From: Sphingobium jiangsuense
GTDB taxonomy: Bacteria > Pseudomonadota > Alphaproteobacteria > Sphingomonadales > Sphingomonadaceae
Assembly (NCBI RefSeq): GCF_014196495.1
Contig: NZ_JACIDT010000001.1
Coordinates: 62,001 to 126,000, forward strand
Direction of reading: 5' to 3'
DNA: 64,000 nucleotides
The notes under the pieces were generated by a model. The model did no database searches. It saw only the letters and a program-made list of their open reading frames with translations, and had not been told where the DNA came from. Made by a program: the position numbers and the translations under genes. How positions within the stretch are numbered: position 1 is the first letter of the stretch; every line of letters starts with the position of its first letter. Of the stretch, positions 20,147 through 28,757 are shown piece after piece.

Positions 20147-21196
20147 TCAGACTGCCGCGAAAAGGGCTGGATCGTTGCCGTCTGCCTGCCCCAGCCGCCG
20201 GTAGATCTCGATGTCGCTCGCCACGAAGATCTGCGCCGGGCCCTCGGAGATGCGGTGAACCACCGTTGCCCCCCGCGGTATCGTGAAGACGTCATGGCGC
20301 CGCCAGGCGATGCGGGTTCCGTCGATATCGCTCTCGCCCGCCCCCGCCACGACGACGCAGAGCTGCGCGCCAAGGCTACGCGCCTTCGCCGTTTCCGCCT
20401 CTTCCAGCTGCATGAGATAGCAGTCGATCGTCGGGACGATCGCGCCGCCGTTGCGCGGATCGACATAGCGCGCAAGCCTGATGCCGAACTGGTCCTGTGG
20501 CGCATTCGCCGCCGCCGCCTGGGCCGGTCCCGCCGGATAGCGGAACATCATCGTATGGCCGGCGCGGGCGACCTCATTCTCCTCGATACCCACCGGAACG
20601 ATACCGGCCGCACCATAAGCGCGATCCGCCGGAACCGCCCGCAACGCATTTACCGGGCCGGGCTGGAACATGTCGGTCCGCATCGCGCGATGGATCGCCA
20701 GATCCAGAATATCGACCCAGAGAGTTGGCTTGCCGCCCTTATTATGATGCTCGTGCCACGCCCACCCCGGCGTCACCACCAGATCGCCCGGCTCCATGGC
20801 GCATGCCTTGCCCTCGACGATGGTTTCAGCCCCCTCGCCTTCCAGAACAAAGCGGAGCGCATGCATCGCATGACGATGGGGCCGCGCGATCTCGCCCGGC
20901 ATCAGCGCCTGCACGCCGGCACTCACAAGCCCCGCGCAACTTTCCGCATCGTTGCGCGGAATCGTCGAGTTCATCATCATCAACACACGCCGCTCAACGA
21001 TAGACGGCACCGTGATGTGGGCGGTTTCGCGCAGGATCGGCCCGATCGCTTCCCAAGGCCAATGACGGGGCTGCTCCCCGCCCTGCGAAAATCCCGTCGT
21101 TCCGCTTTCCCAGAGCGGAACAAGCTTTTGCGCGTCATATGCGCTTCTCAGTTCCGGCGACACCGGATCGCTGCTCGCCAAGGTCGTCACTGCCAC
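20147..21196 (-). CDS. Gentisate 1,2-dioxygenase-like bicupin
   Basis: 349 residues, Fe(II) ring-cleaving dioxygenase opening gentisate to maleylpyruvate. The first cupin shows PGEIARPHRHAMHALRFVLE, with the metal histidines, and PGDLVVTPGWAWHEHHNKGG. The second, shorter cupin spans 250-345 (HDVFTIPRGATVVHRISEG) and lacks the metal set, as in known gentisate dioxygenases. It is first in the operon with the nitroreductase and FAH genes. 1-hydroxy-2-naphthoate or salicylate dioxygenases share this fold, so the exact substrate is an inference. Confidence 0.85.
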   Translation of the reverse strand: MAVTTLASSDPVSPELRSAYDAQKLVPLWESGTTGFSQGGEQPRHWPWEAIGPILRETAHITVPSIVERRVLMMMNSTIPRNDAESCAGLVSAGVQALMPGEIARPHRHAMHALRFVLEGEGAETIVEGKACAMEPGDLVVTPGWAWHEHHNKGGKPTLWVDILDLAIHRAMRTDMFQPGPVNALRAVPADRAYGAAGIVPVGIEENEVARAGHTMMFRYPAGPAQAAAANAPQDQFGIRLARYVDPRNGGAIVPTIDCYLMQLEEAETAKARSLGAQLCVVVAGAGESDIDGTRIAWRRHDVFTIPRGATVVHRISEGPAQIFVASDIEIYRRLGQADGNDPALFAAV

Positions 21197-21247
21197 TCTC
21201 CCGCACAGCCCCTGAGCTGCATTTTCGATCTGTGGGCCGCTTATAAC

Positions 21248-21289
21248 GGAAAATTTTCCTCACGTCATCTTTTTTTGGAATATTTTGCA
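21248..21289. promoter_or_regulatory. Divergent control region with AT-rich palindrome and TTGGAA site
   Basis: A perfect 12-base palindrome GGAAAATTTTCC (21248-21259) and a TTTTTTGGAATATTTTGCA tract (21271-21289) lie between the divergent gentisate and P450 operons. The TTGGAATATTTT core matches, in reverse complement, the site at 32676-32693 and resembles 43145-43169. It is a likely operator and promoter region for both operons. The regulator is unproven, and the GntR gene at 34444 is the nearest candidate. Confidence 0.55.
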
Positions 21290-21379
21290 TTATTTCTAAA
21301 AATAAGCTAGATGCCGCCTATCAAACGACTCCATTTCGGCGCGGACGAGCGCCACCTCGGATCGGAAAGGGAGAGCAGG

Positions 21380-22594
21380 ATGACGGAAACAGCGGCAGGC
21401 AGGCTTGGGGAAAGGGCGGTCGAAATGGACTTCGATCCCTTCGACGAAGCCTTTCTCGAAGACCCTTATCCCCTGCACGGCGCATTGCGCGATGCCGGGC
21501 CGGTTCTCCATATTCGGCGCTACGGCATCCATGCCTGCGCGCGCTATGCCGAGGTGATGGAGGTCCTGCGCGATCATGCCACCTATTGTTCGGCGCGGGG
21601 GGTCGGCCTTCAGGATTTCAAGACCGACCCGCCATGGCGTCCGGCTTCGCTCCTGCTGGAAGCCGACCCGCCCGAACATACGCGTGCGCGCACGCTCATG
21701 AACCGCATCGTCTCGCTCCCCGCGCTCAAGAAGGTGCGTGACCGTTGGCAGGCTCAGGCCGAGGAACTGGCCGACCGGCTCGTGGCCAGGCGTCGCTTCG
21801 ATGCCGTGACCGACCTTGCCGAGGTCTTCCCGCTGTCCGTTTTCCCCGACGCCATCGGCATCATGGAGGAAGGCCGCGAGCACATGCTTCCCTATGCCGC
21901 AGCGGTGTTCAATGCCTATGGCCCCCGCAACCGGGTCTTTCTTTCCTCGGAAGCGAAGCTACCCGCCGCGAATGCATGGGTCGCCGAAGCCTGCAAACGG
22001 AAAAATCTCCAGCCCGGCAGTTGGGGCATGGGCATTTTCGACGCTGTCGACGCTGGCGAGATCAGCGAGGAGGAGGGCGAACGGCTGGTCCGTTCCTTCC
22101 TGAGCGCCGGGGTGGATACGACGATCAACAGCATCGGCAACATGATGCTGGCCTTCGCCACCTATCCCGACCAATGGGCCGTCCTGCGTCAGGAGGGTTC
22201 ATTGGTGCGCAAGGCGTTCGAAGAAGCGCTTCGCTGGGACTCGACCGCCCAGATATTCTGCCGGACGACGACGCGCGAGGTCGATCTGGCCGGCGTCCGC
22301 CTGCCCGAGGGCGCGAAGGTGCTGCTGTTCCTCGCCGCCGCCAACCGCGATCCGCGCAAATGGGACAATCCCGACGCGTTCGACATTCGCCGGCACACCA
22401 GCGGCCATGTGGCTTTCGGCTATGGCATTCACCAGTGTCTGGGGCAGATGGTGGCGCGTCAGGAGGTGGAATTGCTGCTCGCCGCCCTGCGCGAACGAAT
22501 CGCCTCCATTCGCATGACCGGACCGCTGGTCCGCCGCCTGAACAATTCGCTCCACGCGATGGCGAGCCTTCCCGTGGAGATCGAACCGGCATGA
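21380..22594 (+). CDS. Cytochrome P450, CYP199A-like
   Basis: 404 residues. From memory of the family it follows CYP199A2 (4-methoxybenzoate demethylase) over its whole length: FDPFDEAFLEDPYPLHGALR, YCSARGVGLQDFKTDPPWRP, EADPPEHTRARTLM and FPLSVFPDAIG. The I-helix is SAGVDTTINS, the ExxR motif is in EEALRWDS, and the haem Cys lies in FGYGIHQCLG. CYP199 enzymes O-demethylate or hydroxylate para-substituted benzoates and cinnamates. The usual ferredoxin and reductase partners are not nearby. GGGAGAGCAGG precedes ATG 21380. It overlaps the next gene by four bases. Confidence 0.88.
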   Translation: MTETAAGRLGERAVEMDFDPFDEAFLEDPYPLHGALRDAGPVLHIRRYGIHACARYAEVMEVLRDHATYCSARGVGLQDFKTDPPWRPASLLLEADPPEHTRARTLMNRIVSLPALKKVRDRWQAQAEELADRLVARRRFDAVTDLAEVFPLSVFPDAIGIMEEGREHMLPYAAAVFNAYGPRNRVFLSSEAKLPAANAWVAEACKRKNLQPGSWGMGIFDAVDAGEISEEEGERLVRSFLSAGVDTTINSIGNMMLAFATYPDQWAVLRQEGSLVRKAFEEALRWDSTAQIFCRTTTREVDLAGVRLPEGAKVLLFLAAANRDPRKWDNPDAFDIRRHTSGHVAFGYGIHQCLGQMVARQEVELLLAALRERIASIRMTGPLVRRLNNSLHAMASLPVEIEPA

Positions 22595-24045
22595 GCGGCA
22601 GCGGCGACTTCCTGCCCGCGCATAGGCAGCTCTTCTACGACGGCCGGTGGCATGAGCCGCACGGCGGCTATCGCGAGCTTTTCAGCCCTTCCGACGGGCG
22701 GCCCCTGGGCGTCGCCGCCGAAGCCGACTCCATGGATGTCGATCTGGCGGTGGCCGCCGCCGGGCGCGCCTTCGCGCACTGGCGGCTCACCGAGCCGCTG
22801 GAGCGTCAGGAACGGCTGCGGGCGCTGGCCACTGCCGTTCGCGCCCATGCGGAGGAACTGGCGCGGATTGACGCCATCAATTGCGGCAGTCCGCTGCGCG
22901 AGCTGCTGCGCGATGCCGCCTTCGGCGCCGACTATATCGACTATTTCGCAGGCATCGCCCATGAGGCGAAGGGCGATGTGCTGCCCAGCGGCGGGGGCGC
23001 GCTGCGGCTCGTCGCGCGCGAGCCGGTCGGGGTATGCGCCCGCATCCTCGCCTATAACCATCCGCTCATGTTCCTTTGCATGAAACTCGCACCCGCCATC
23101 GCGGCGGGCAATGCGGTGATCATGAAGCCGCCCGTGCAGGCGCCGCTGTCCGCCTATCGGCTGATGGAGCTGGCGGGCGACATCCTGCCGCCCGGCGTCC
23201 TCAACATCGTCACCGGCGGAACGGAAGCCGGAACGGCGCTGACCGCGCACCCGCAGGTGCCGCTGGTTTCCCTGATCGGGGGAGCGGCGACCGGGCGGGC
23301 GGTGATGCGCGGCGCGGCCGACCGGCTGAAGCGGGTGATATTCGAACTGGGCGGCAAGAATGCGATGATCGTCTGGCCCGACGCGGACCTTTCCGAAGCG
23401 GTCGAGGCGGCGGTGCGGGGGATGAATTTCGGCTGGGCCGGGCAAAGCTGCGGTTCCACCTCCCGGCTGTTTCTCCACGAGGATATTCACGACCGCTTCG
23501 TCGACCGGCTGGCGGAGGCGATGGCCGTCTATCGGCCCGGCCTTCCCGAAGATCCCGCGACGACCATGGGAACGCTGATCTCCGCCGAGCAGCGCGCCAA
23601 GGTGGAGCATTATGTCAGGCTCGCCCGACAGGCCGGCGCCACCGTGCGATGCGGCGGGCGGCGGGCGGAGGATCCCGCCCTCGCCAACGGCCATTATTAC
23701 GAACCGACCTTGCTGACGAACGTGACCGCCGCGATGGCCGTGGCCCGCGAGGAGATTTTCGGACCGGTTCTCTCGGTGCTGCGCTGGCGCGACGAGGCGG
23801 CGATGCTGGCGGAGGTGAACGATGTGGATTACGGCCTCACCGCCGCGATCTGGACGCGCGACCTCGCCACCGCGATGCGGGCGTCACGGGCGGTCGAGGC
23901 CGGTTTCCTCTGGATCAACGACAGCGCCCGCCATTTCATCGGCGCGCCCTATGGCGGCGTCAAGCAGTCCGGCATCGGTCGCGAGGAATCGCTCGACGAA
24001 CTGCTCGAATTCACCGACCTCAAGACCATCAACTTCCGCTTCTGA
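22591..24045 (+). CDS. Aldehyde dehydrogenase (first of a tandem pair)
   Basis: 484 residues, NAD(P)-dependent. Cofactor motifs are GVCARILAYNHPLM and the GNAVIMKPPVQAPLS loop. The catalytic Glu is in ELGGKNAMIVWPDAD and the nucleophile in GWAGQSCGSTSRLF. The C-terminal FGPVLSVLRW and YGGVKQSGIGREES complete the fold. The start ATG 22591 overlaps the P450 stop (ATGA), so the two are translationally coupled. That suggests it oxidises an aromatic aldehyde made or released in this pathway, such as a benzaldehyde. Note Asn-His rather than Trp-Asn in the AYNHP segment. Confidence 0.9.
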   Translation: MSGSGDFLPAHRQLFYDGRWHEPHGGYRELFSPSDGRPLGVAAEADSMDVDLAVAAAGRAFAHWRLTEPLERQERLRALATAVRAHAEELARIDAINCGSPLRELLRDAAFGADYIDYFAGIAHEAKGDVLPSGGGALRLVAREPVGVCARILAYNHPLMFLCMKLAPAIAAGNAVIMKPPVQAPLSAYRLMELAGDILPPGVLNIVTGGTEAGTALTAHPQVPLVSLIGGAATGRAVMRGAADRLKRVIFELGGKNAMIVWPDADLSEAVEAAVRGMNFGWAGQSCGSTSRLFLHEDIHDRFVDRLAEAMAVYRPGLPEDPATTMGTLISAEQRAKVEHYVRLARQAGATVRCGGRRAEDPALANGHYYEPTLLTNVTAAMAVAREEIFGPVLSVLRWRDEAAMLAEVNDVDYGLTAAIWTRDLATAMRASRAVEAGFLWINDSARHFIGAPYGGVKQSGIGREESLDELLEFTDLKTINFRF

Positions 24046-24066
24046 ACCGTCAGGGAAAACCGAGAC

Positions 24067-25554
24067 ATGCATGAGCTTCTGAGCCAAGCCGCGCGAGACT
24101 ATCTTGCCCGCGACCACCATCCCCTGATCGACGGCGACCGTCCGGCGGCGGGCGGGCAAGGGCATCTCCGCCCGACGGATCCCGCGACGGAAACCCCGCT
24201 CGCGGACATCCGGGAGGCCTCGGCCGCCGATGTGGACAGGGCCGTGGCGGCGGCTTCCCGCGCTGCCGCCGCCCCTGCCTGGCGGACCATGCCGCCGGCC
24301 GCGCGCGCGGCGGCGCTGATGCGCCTTGCCGATGCCATCGAGCGCGACGCCGACCTGCTCGCCGATCTGGAAACGATCTGCAACGGCACGCCGCGCGCCG
24401 CGATCCGCAATGCGATCCTGCCCTTCGTCATCGCCCTGACGCGCTATTATGCGGGCTGGGCGGCGCAGGCGGGCGGGCGGCAGGTGACGCTTTCCCGCCC
24501 CGGCACCTGGCATGCCTATACCGTGCGGGAGCCGGTCGGCGTCGTCGCAATGATCGTGCCGTGGAACGCGCCCATCATGCTGACCATGCAGAAGGTCGCT
24601 CCGGCGCTGGCGGCGGGATGCGCCATCGTGCTCAAGCCGTCGGAGCTGACGCCGCTCACCGCGCTGCGTCTGGGCGAGCTCGCGCTTGAGGCGGGCATAC
24701 CGGCGGGCGTGTTCAACATCGTGCCCGGCGGCGCGGAAGCAGGCGCGGCGCTGGTATCCCACAGGCTGGTGGACAAGATCAGCTTCACCGGTTCCACCTC
24801 CGTCGGCCGGGCGATCGCCGCCGAGGCGGGGCGGTCGCTGAAGCGGGTCAGCCTTGAGCTCGGCGGCAAGTCACCGGCGATCCTCCTGTCGGACGCCGAT
24901 CTTTCACGCGCCATTCCCGGCGTCGCGATGGCGATCTTCAACAATTCCGGGCAGGTCTGCGCGGCGGCCTCCCGCCTGTTCGTCCATCGCGACATCCATG
25001 ACGCCGTGGTCGAGGGCATCGCCCGTTTCGCCGCCGGGCTGACCATGGGCCACGGCCTCGCCCCGGAAACCCGGCTCGGCCCGCTCATCTCCGCCGCGCA
25101 TCGCGAACGGGTGCGCCATTATATCATGCAGGGCGAGGCACAGGGCGCCCGGCTGTCCTTCGGCGGGTCGACGCCGGACCGCACCGGCTATTTCCTCGAA
25201 CCGGCGATCCTGACGGACGCCGCGCCGGAAATGGATATCGTGCGGGAGGAGATATTCGGCCCGGTCCTGTCGGTCATGAGGTTCGACGATGATGACGATC
25301 TGGAAGACCTCGCCCGGCGCGCCAATGCCAGCGAATTCGGACTGGCGGGCAGCATCTGGTCGCGCAATGTCGCGCGCGCGCAATCCCTCGCGGGCCGACT
25401 GGAAGTGGGCACCGTCGGCATCAACACCCATTCTCTCGTCGATCCGGCGCTGCCGTTCGGCGGGCGCAAGGCTTCGGGCATCGGACGGGAATGCGGAGAG
25501 GAGGGCGTCCTTGCCTTCACCGAAACCAAATCGGTCGCGGTCCTGCTGGACTGA
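24067..25554 (+). CDS. Aldehyde dehydrogenase (second of a tandem pair)
   Basis: 495 residues. Canonical motifs are VAMIVPWNAPIMLTMQKVAP, GCAIVLKPSELTPL, SFTGSTSVGRAIAAEAG, LELGGKSPAILLSDAD (catalytic Glu), NNSGQVCAAASRLFVH (catalytic Cys) and LPFGGRKASGIGRECG. It differs clearly from the first copy, for instance in its standard PWN segment, so the pair is not a recent duplication and may serve different aldehydes. It starts 21 bases after the previous stop. A strong hairpin ends the operon 12 bases after its stop. Confidence 0.92.
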   Translation: MHELLSQAARDYLARDHHPLIDGDRPAAGGQGHLRPTDPATETPLADIREASAADVDRAVAAASRAAAAPAWRTMPPAARAAALMRLADAIERDADLLADLETICNGTPRAAIRNAILPFVIALTRYYAGWAAQAGGRQVTLSRPGTWHAYTVREPVGVVAMIVPWNAPIMLTMQKVAPALAAGCAIVLKPSELTPLTALRLGELALEAGIPAGVFNIVPGGAEAGAALVSHRLVDKISFTGSTSVGRAIAAEAGRSLKRVSLELGGKSPAILLSDADLSRAIPGVAMAIFNNSGQVCAAASRLFVHRDIHDAVVEGIARFAAGLTMGHGLAPETRLGPLISAAHRERVRHYIMQGEAQGARLSFGGSTPDRTGYFLEPAILTDAAPEMDIVREEIFGPVLSVMRFDDDDDLEDLARRANASEFGLAGSIWSRNVARAQSLAGRLEVGTVGINTHSLVDPALPFGGRKASGIGRECGEEGVLAFTETKSVAVLLD

Positions 25555-25565
25555 CGACGAAAAAA

Positions 25566-25590
25566 GAGGCCGGATCGAACATCCGGCCTC
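25566..25590. terminator. Bidirectional terminator between convergent operons
   Basis: Perfect ten-base-pair stem GAGGCCGGAT / ATCCGGCCTC with a CGAAC loop. It is flanked by a run of A on the left and TTTTT at 25612-25616, so it can serve the plus-strand ALDH operon and the minus-strand SnoaL-like operon. Confidence 0.85.
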
Positions 25591-25621
25591 TCGCCTGTCC
25601 GTTTTTCAGCCGGTCCTGTGA

Positions 25622-26008
25622 TCAGCCCTCCAGCGTCGTCCAGTCCATATGGACGAGCTTCCATGCGCCATCCAGCAGGAACCAGCCCTCGCTCATCGAC
25701 AGCCGACGCCGGTCCTCGCCCTCGACACCCATGCCCCGATAGGTGACATCGAGAATATAGGTCACGATCGATGCATCGCCCGATGGCGACGGCTTGAGCG
25801 CCACGTCCAGCATGACGCAGCGCTCCACCCCGGCGCCCGACCCGACCACCGCCTGCCACCGCTCGACATAGGCGCTGACCGGCACCCGGCCCCGGCCCGG
25901 AAGCACGATCGTCGCTTCAGGCGAGAAGAAGGCGAAATAGGCATCGACATCGTTGCGGCCATAGGCGCGGTTCATCGCTTCCAGCGCATTGCCCAGATTG
26001 GCTGACAT
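25622..26008 (-). CDS. SnoaL/NTF2-like protein
   Basis: 128 residues of the NTF2-like cone fold: MSANLGNALEAMNRAYGRND, VDAYFAFFSPEATIVLPGRG, and a C-terminal EGWFLLDGAWKLVHMDW. Such proteins act as small cyclases, isomerases, dehydratases or binding proteins. The catalytic residues are too variable to name a reaction. It is the last gene of a seven-gene operon starting with the extradiol dioxygenase. ATG 26008 has AAAGGAAAAGAG in front and starts the fold. Its start lies 17 bases after the amine oxidase stop. Confidence 0.75.
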   Translation of the reverse strand: MSANLGNALEAMNRAYGRNDVDAYFAFFSPEATIVLPGRGRVPVSAYVERWQAVVGSGAGVERCVMLDVALKPSPSGDASIVTYILDVTYRGMGVEGEDRRRLSMSEGWFLLDGAWKLVHMDWTTLEG

Positions 26009-26024
26009 GCTCTTTTCCTTTCGA

Positions 26025-27353
26025 TCACGATCCGCCCTGCGCGGACAATTTGCGGGCAATGTCGCGGGCCGCGCGGCGGGCGCTTTCGATCGCGCCATCG
26101 AAATGGCCGGCCCAGCCCAGCGCTATGTCGCCCCCGGCGAAGCGGACATGCCCCTCAGGTCGGTTGAACTCCTCTATGTCCTCCAGCTGGCCGGTCCGCA
26201 GCATCGCCCAGGTTTCACGGCACAGCGGATCGGCCGACCAGTCATGCCCATCGACGGCGACCAGTTCCAGATCGGGCAACCATTGCCGCGCGGCAGCCTG
26301 AACCGCCGCGACATCCCGTATGTCGAGGTCGCTCGACCGCGGGCCGAAAGCGAGAAGGATGGTATCATCATCCACATCATATTCCGTTCCCATCATGGTC
26401 AACGGATAGTCCTCCGGCGCGAAGGCGATAAAGCCGTCGATCTTGCCTTTGGCGCGCATCCAGACCTTGACGCCCTGCGACACCTGGTTGCGCCGCGACG
26501 CCGCCACCTTGCGCGCGGAAAGCGGAGGATCGAAGGCCATGTCATGGACGACCGGCATCGGAACGGTGACGATCACTTCACGCGCCCTCACGATGCTGCC
26601 GTCGGCGAGCGAGAGCGCAGCGCCCTTCTCATCCTGCACGATCGAGATGACGTGGGCGTTCAAACGATGCTCGGCCCCGGATTCCGCGAGGATGGCATCG
26701 ATCAGCATCGACGTGCCTCCCTTGAGGACATAGCGGGATTCCGCCTGCCCCCGCATTTTCCAGTCCCCCCCGGCCAGGGCGACGAGGCGCAGGATCTGGG
26801 ACCAGGCCGCATCCTCCATCGGCCCGTTGAACGACAAGGTCCAGTGAGCGGCGACCATCCGGCGCTCCTCGTCGGAGAGGTCGAGTTCCGCCAGACGCTG
26901 CGCGACCGTCATGCGGTCGGCGCGACGCGCGGCGTCGGTCAGCGGGAAGGGCGCATGGGGGTTGGGAAAGGCCTCCAGCGCGCCCTCCGCGATCCTGATC
27001 TCGCCCGGCGTCATCGCGCCCATCAGGTCCATGATCGGCATCTTGCGCACTTCGCCCTTGTCGAGCCAATAGCCATGCTCGATCCAGGCCACCGATTCTA
27101 TCTCCAGCCCGTAGGCCAGCATCTCGGCCCACAAATGGGGCTGGAGCCAATGCACGAAGCCGCCCCCGATTTCGAGCTTCATGCCAAGCTTGCTGTCCCG
27201 GTGGAAGGCTCGCCCGCCCAGCCGGTCCTTCGCCTCCAGCACGAGAGCGGAAAGACCCGCCCGCGCCAGATCGCGACCGGCTATCAAACCCGCAATCCCC
27301 CCGCCCACGATCGCGACATCAACCGCGCTGTCTTTCCCGCTGCTCATATTCAT
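26025..27353 (-). CDS. FAD-dependent amine oxidase family protein
   Basis: 442 residues of the flavin monoamine oxidase superfamily. The dinucleotide motif is VAIVGGGIAGLIAGRDLARA, followed by EAKDRLGGRAFHRDS and IGGGFVHWLQPHLW. The C-terminal FAD segment is VRFAGGDIALGWAGHFDGAI. Family members oxidise primary or secondary amines, but related enzymes desaturate carotenoids or oxidise other C-N and C-C bonds. The aromatic context and neighbouring monooxygenase leave the substrate open. It may indicate a nitrogen-containing substrate together with the amidohydrolase at 36583. Confidence 0.82.
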   Translation of the reverse strand: MNMSSGKDSAVDVAIVGGGIAGLIAGRDLARAGLSALVLEAKDRLGGRAFHRDSKLGMKLEIGGGFVHWLQPHLWAEMLAYGLEIESVAWIEHGYWLDKGEVRKMPIMDLMGAMTPGEIRIAEGALEAFPNPHAPFPLTDAARRADRMTVAQRLAELDLSDEERRMVAAHWTLSFNGPMEDAAWSQILRLVALAGGDWKMRGQAESRYVLKGGTSMLIDAILAESGAEHRLNAHVISIVQDEKGAALSLADGSIVRAREVIVTVPMPVVHDMAFDPPLSARKVAASRRNQVSQGVKVWMRAKGKIDGFIAFAPEDYPLTMMGTEYDVDDDTILLAFGPRSSDLDIRDVAAVQAAARQWLPDLELVAVDGHDWSADPLCRETWAMLRTGQLEDIEEFNRPEGHVRFAGGDIALGWAGHFDGAIESARRAARDIARKLSAQGGS

Positions 27354-27380
27354 TCCCTTTGTTGCGGACTTGCCGGCCGA

Positions 27381-28697
27381 TCAGTGCGCGCCGAACAGGC
27401 GCTCGCGCAGCGTGGCGCCCGAACCATATGCACGCTGCATCGCGCCGCGCTCCTTCAGCGCGGGCACGAGACCATCGAAAATCCCGGACAGGAAATTGGC
27501 ATTGGCTTCCTTGGTCGCACCGATCAGATAACCGTCGCCACCGGCCTCCTCCATCATGTCGATGAGGTAGTCGGCCACGTCGCCGGCCTTGCCGATCTGG
27601 CCGTTATTGCGATCGCCCCAGTTGAAATCGATCATCACATCGCGAATGCTCTGCCCCTGCGCGCCCTTCTTCTTGAGCGCGTCGAACATGCTGGTTGTGC
27701 CGTTGGTGACCGCATCCTGCGGAATGGGCTTGTGCATGTCGAACCGCGTCAGATCGATGCCGAGATGGGCGGAATGCGTGCCGAGCACGGTACGGATCTG
27801 CTCGTCGGTGATGCTTGCGCGGAACTGGTCCATGCTGTCCGCGATGTTCACCCTTGCGAGATACAGGATCTTGCATTCGCGCGGATCGCGGCCGAAGCTC
27901 TTCATCCGGCCCTGAACATCTTCCCGGAAGCTTTTCATCGCCTCGACGCCGCCGATGGTCGTCGACATGATGATTTCCGCGTGCTTCGCCGCGAAGTCCC
28001 GCCCCTTGTCCGAACCGCCCGCTTGGACGAACACCGGCCGCCCCTGCGGTGACGGTGCCGAATTCAGCGGACCGCGAACCTTGAAATACCGCCCTTCATG
28101 CGCAATTTCGCGAACCCCGGCAGGGTCCGTGTAGATGCCCCGCTCTACATCGGCGATCACCGCCCCGGCCTCCCAGCTGTCCCAGAGCTTGCTGACCACC
28201 TCCACAAATTCGTCGGCACGATCATAGCGCTCCGCAACCGGCGGCAGATCGTCCATGCCGAAATTCTGCGCAGATTCCTTTTCGCTGGTGGTCACGATGT
28301 TCCAGCCGATCCGTCCCCCGGACAGCGAATCCAGCGTGCCCAGCGCGCGCGCCAGCAGATAGGGCGGATAAAGCGATGTGGACGCCGTCGCCACCAAACC
28401 GAGCCGCTCGGTCTGCGCCGCCAGAAAGGGAAGCAACGCCACCGGGTCGTTTTTCGGCGAGGAATAGACATTGGCGAGATCGAGGTCCATCGAACCGCCG
28501 ATGCGGGACACCGACGAGGTATCCTCGAAGAACAGGAAATCGAAGCATTCTTCCTCGACCCGCTTTGCCAGACGGCTGTGAAAAGCGCCGCTTGCCCAAT
28601 CCGCGCCATGCAGCCGATCGCTGGCGGCGTGCCATGCCGGCGGAGAGAAGGAACTGAAGAAACCAAGGACGAGTTGACGGCTGCTTTGACGAACCAT
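27381..28697 (-). CDS. LLM-class FMNH2-dependent monooxygenase, NtaA/SnaA/DszA group
   Basis: 438 residues of the bacterial luciferase-like superfamily. QLVLGFFSSFSPPAWHA at the N-terminus, FDFLFFEDTSSV, the SGGRIGWNIVTTSEKESAQN segment typical of the nitrilotriacetate monooxygenase subgroup, and GRPVFVQAGGSDKGRDFAAK support it. Members use FMNH2 supplied by a separate reductase to oxidise N-, S- or aromatic compounds. No flavin reductase gene lies in this operon. The 27-base gap to the amine oxidase and 60-base gap to the CoA-transferase suggest one mRNA. Confidence 0.85.
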   Translation of the reverse strand: MVRQSSRQLVLGFFSSFSPPAWHAASDRLHGADWASGAFHSRLAKRVEEECFDFLFFEDTSSVSRIGGSMDLDLANVYSSPKNDPVALLPFLAAQTERLGLVATASTSLYPPYLLARALGTLDSLSGGRIGWNIVTTSEKESAQNFGMDDLPPVAERYDRADEFVEVVSKLWDSWEAGAVIADVERGIYTDPAGVREIAHEGRYFKVRGPLNSAPSPQGRPVFVQAGGSDKGRDFAAKHAEIIMSTTIGGVEAMKSFREDVQGRMKSFGRDPRECKILYLARVNIADSMDQFRASITDEQIRTVLGTHSAHLGIDLTRFDMHKPIPQDAVTNGTTSMFDALKKKGAQGQSIRDVMIDFNWGDRNNGQIGKAGDVADYLIDMMEEAGGDGYLIGATKEANANFLSGIFDGLVPALKERGAMQRAYGSGATLRERLFGAH

Positions 28698-28757
28698 GAT
28701 CGTGGTCCTTTCCCGGAAACGCGAATGAGAGAAAATGCCGGTGCGGAAAATCCCGCG

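Noticed and set aside
25989..28052. Open frame of 687 codons opposite the amine oxidase and monooxygenase genes
   Set aside because: Crosses two well-supported minus-strand genes and shows no family motif.
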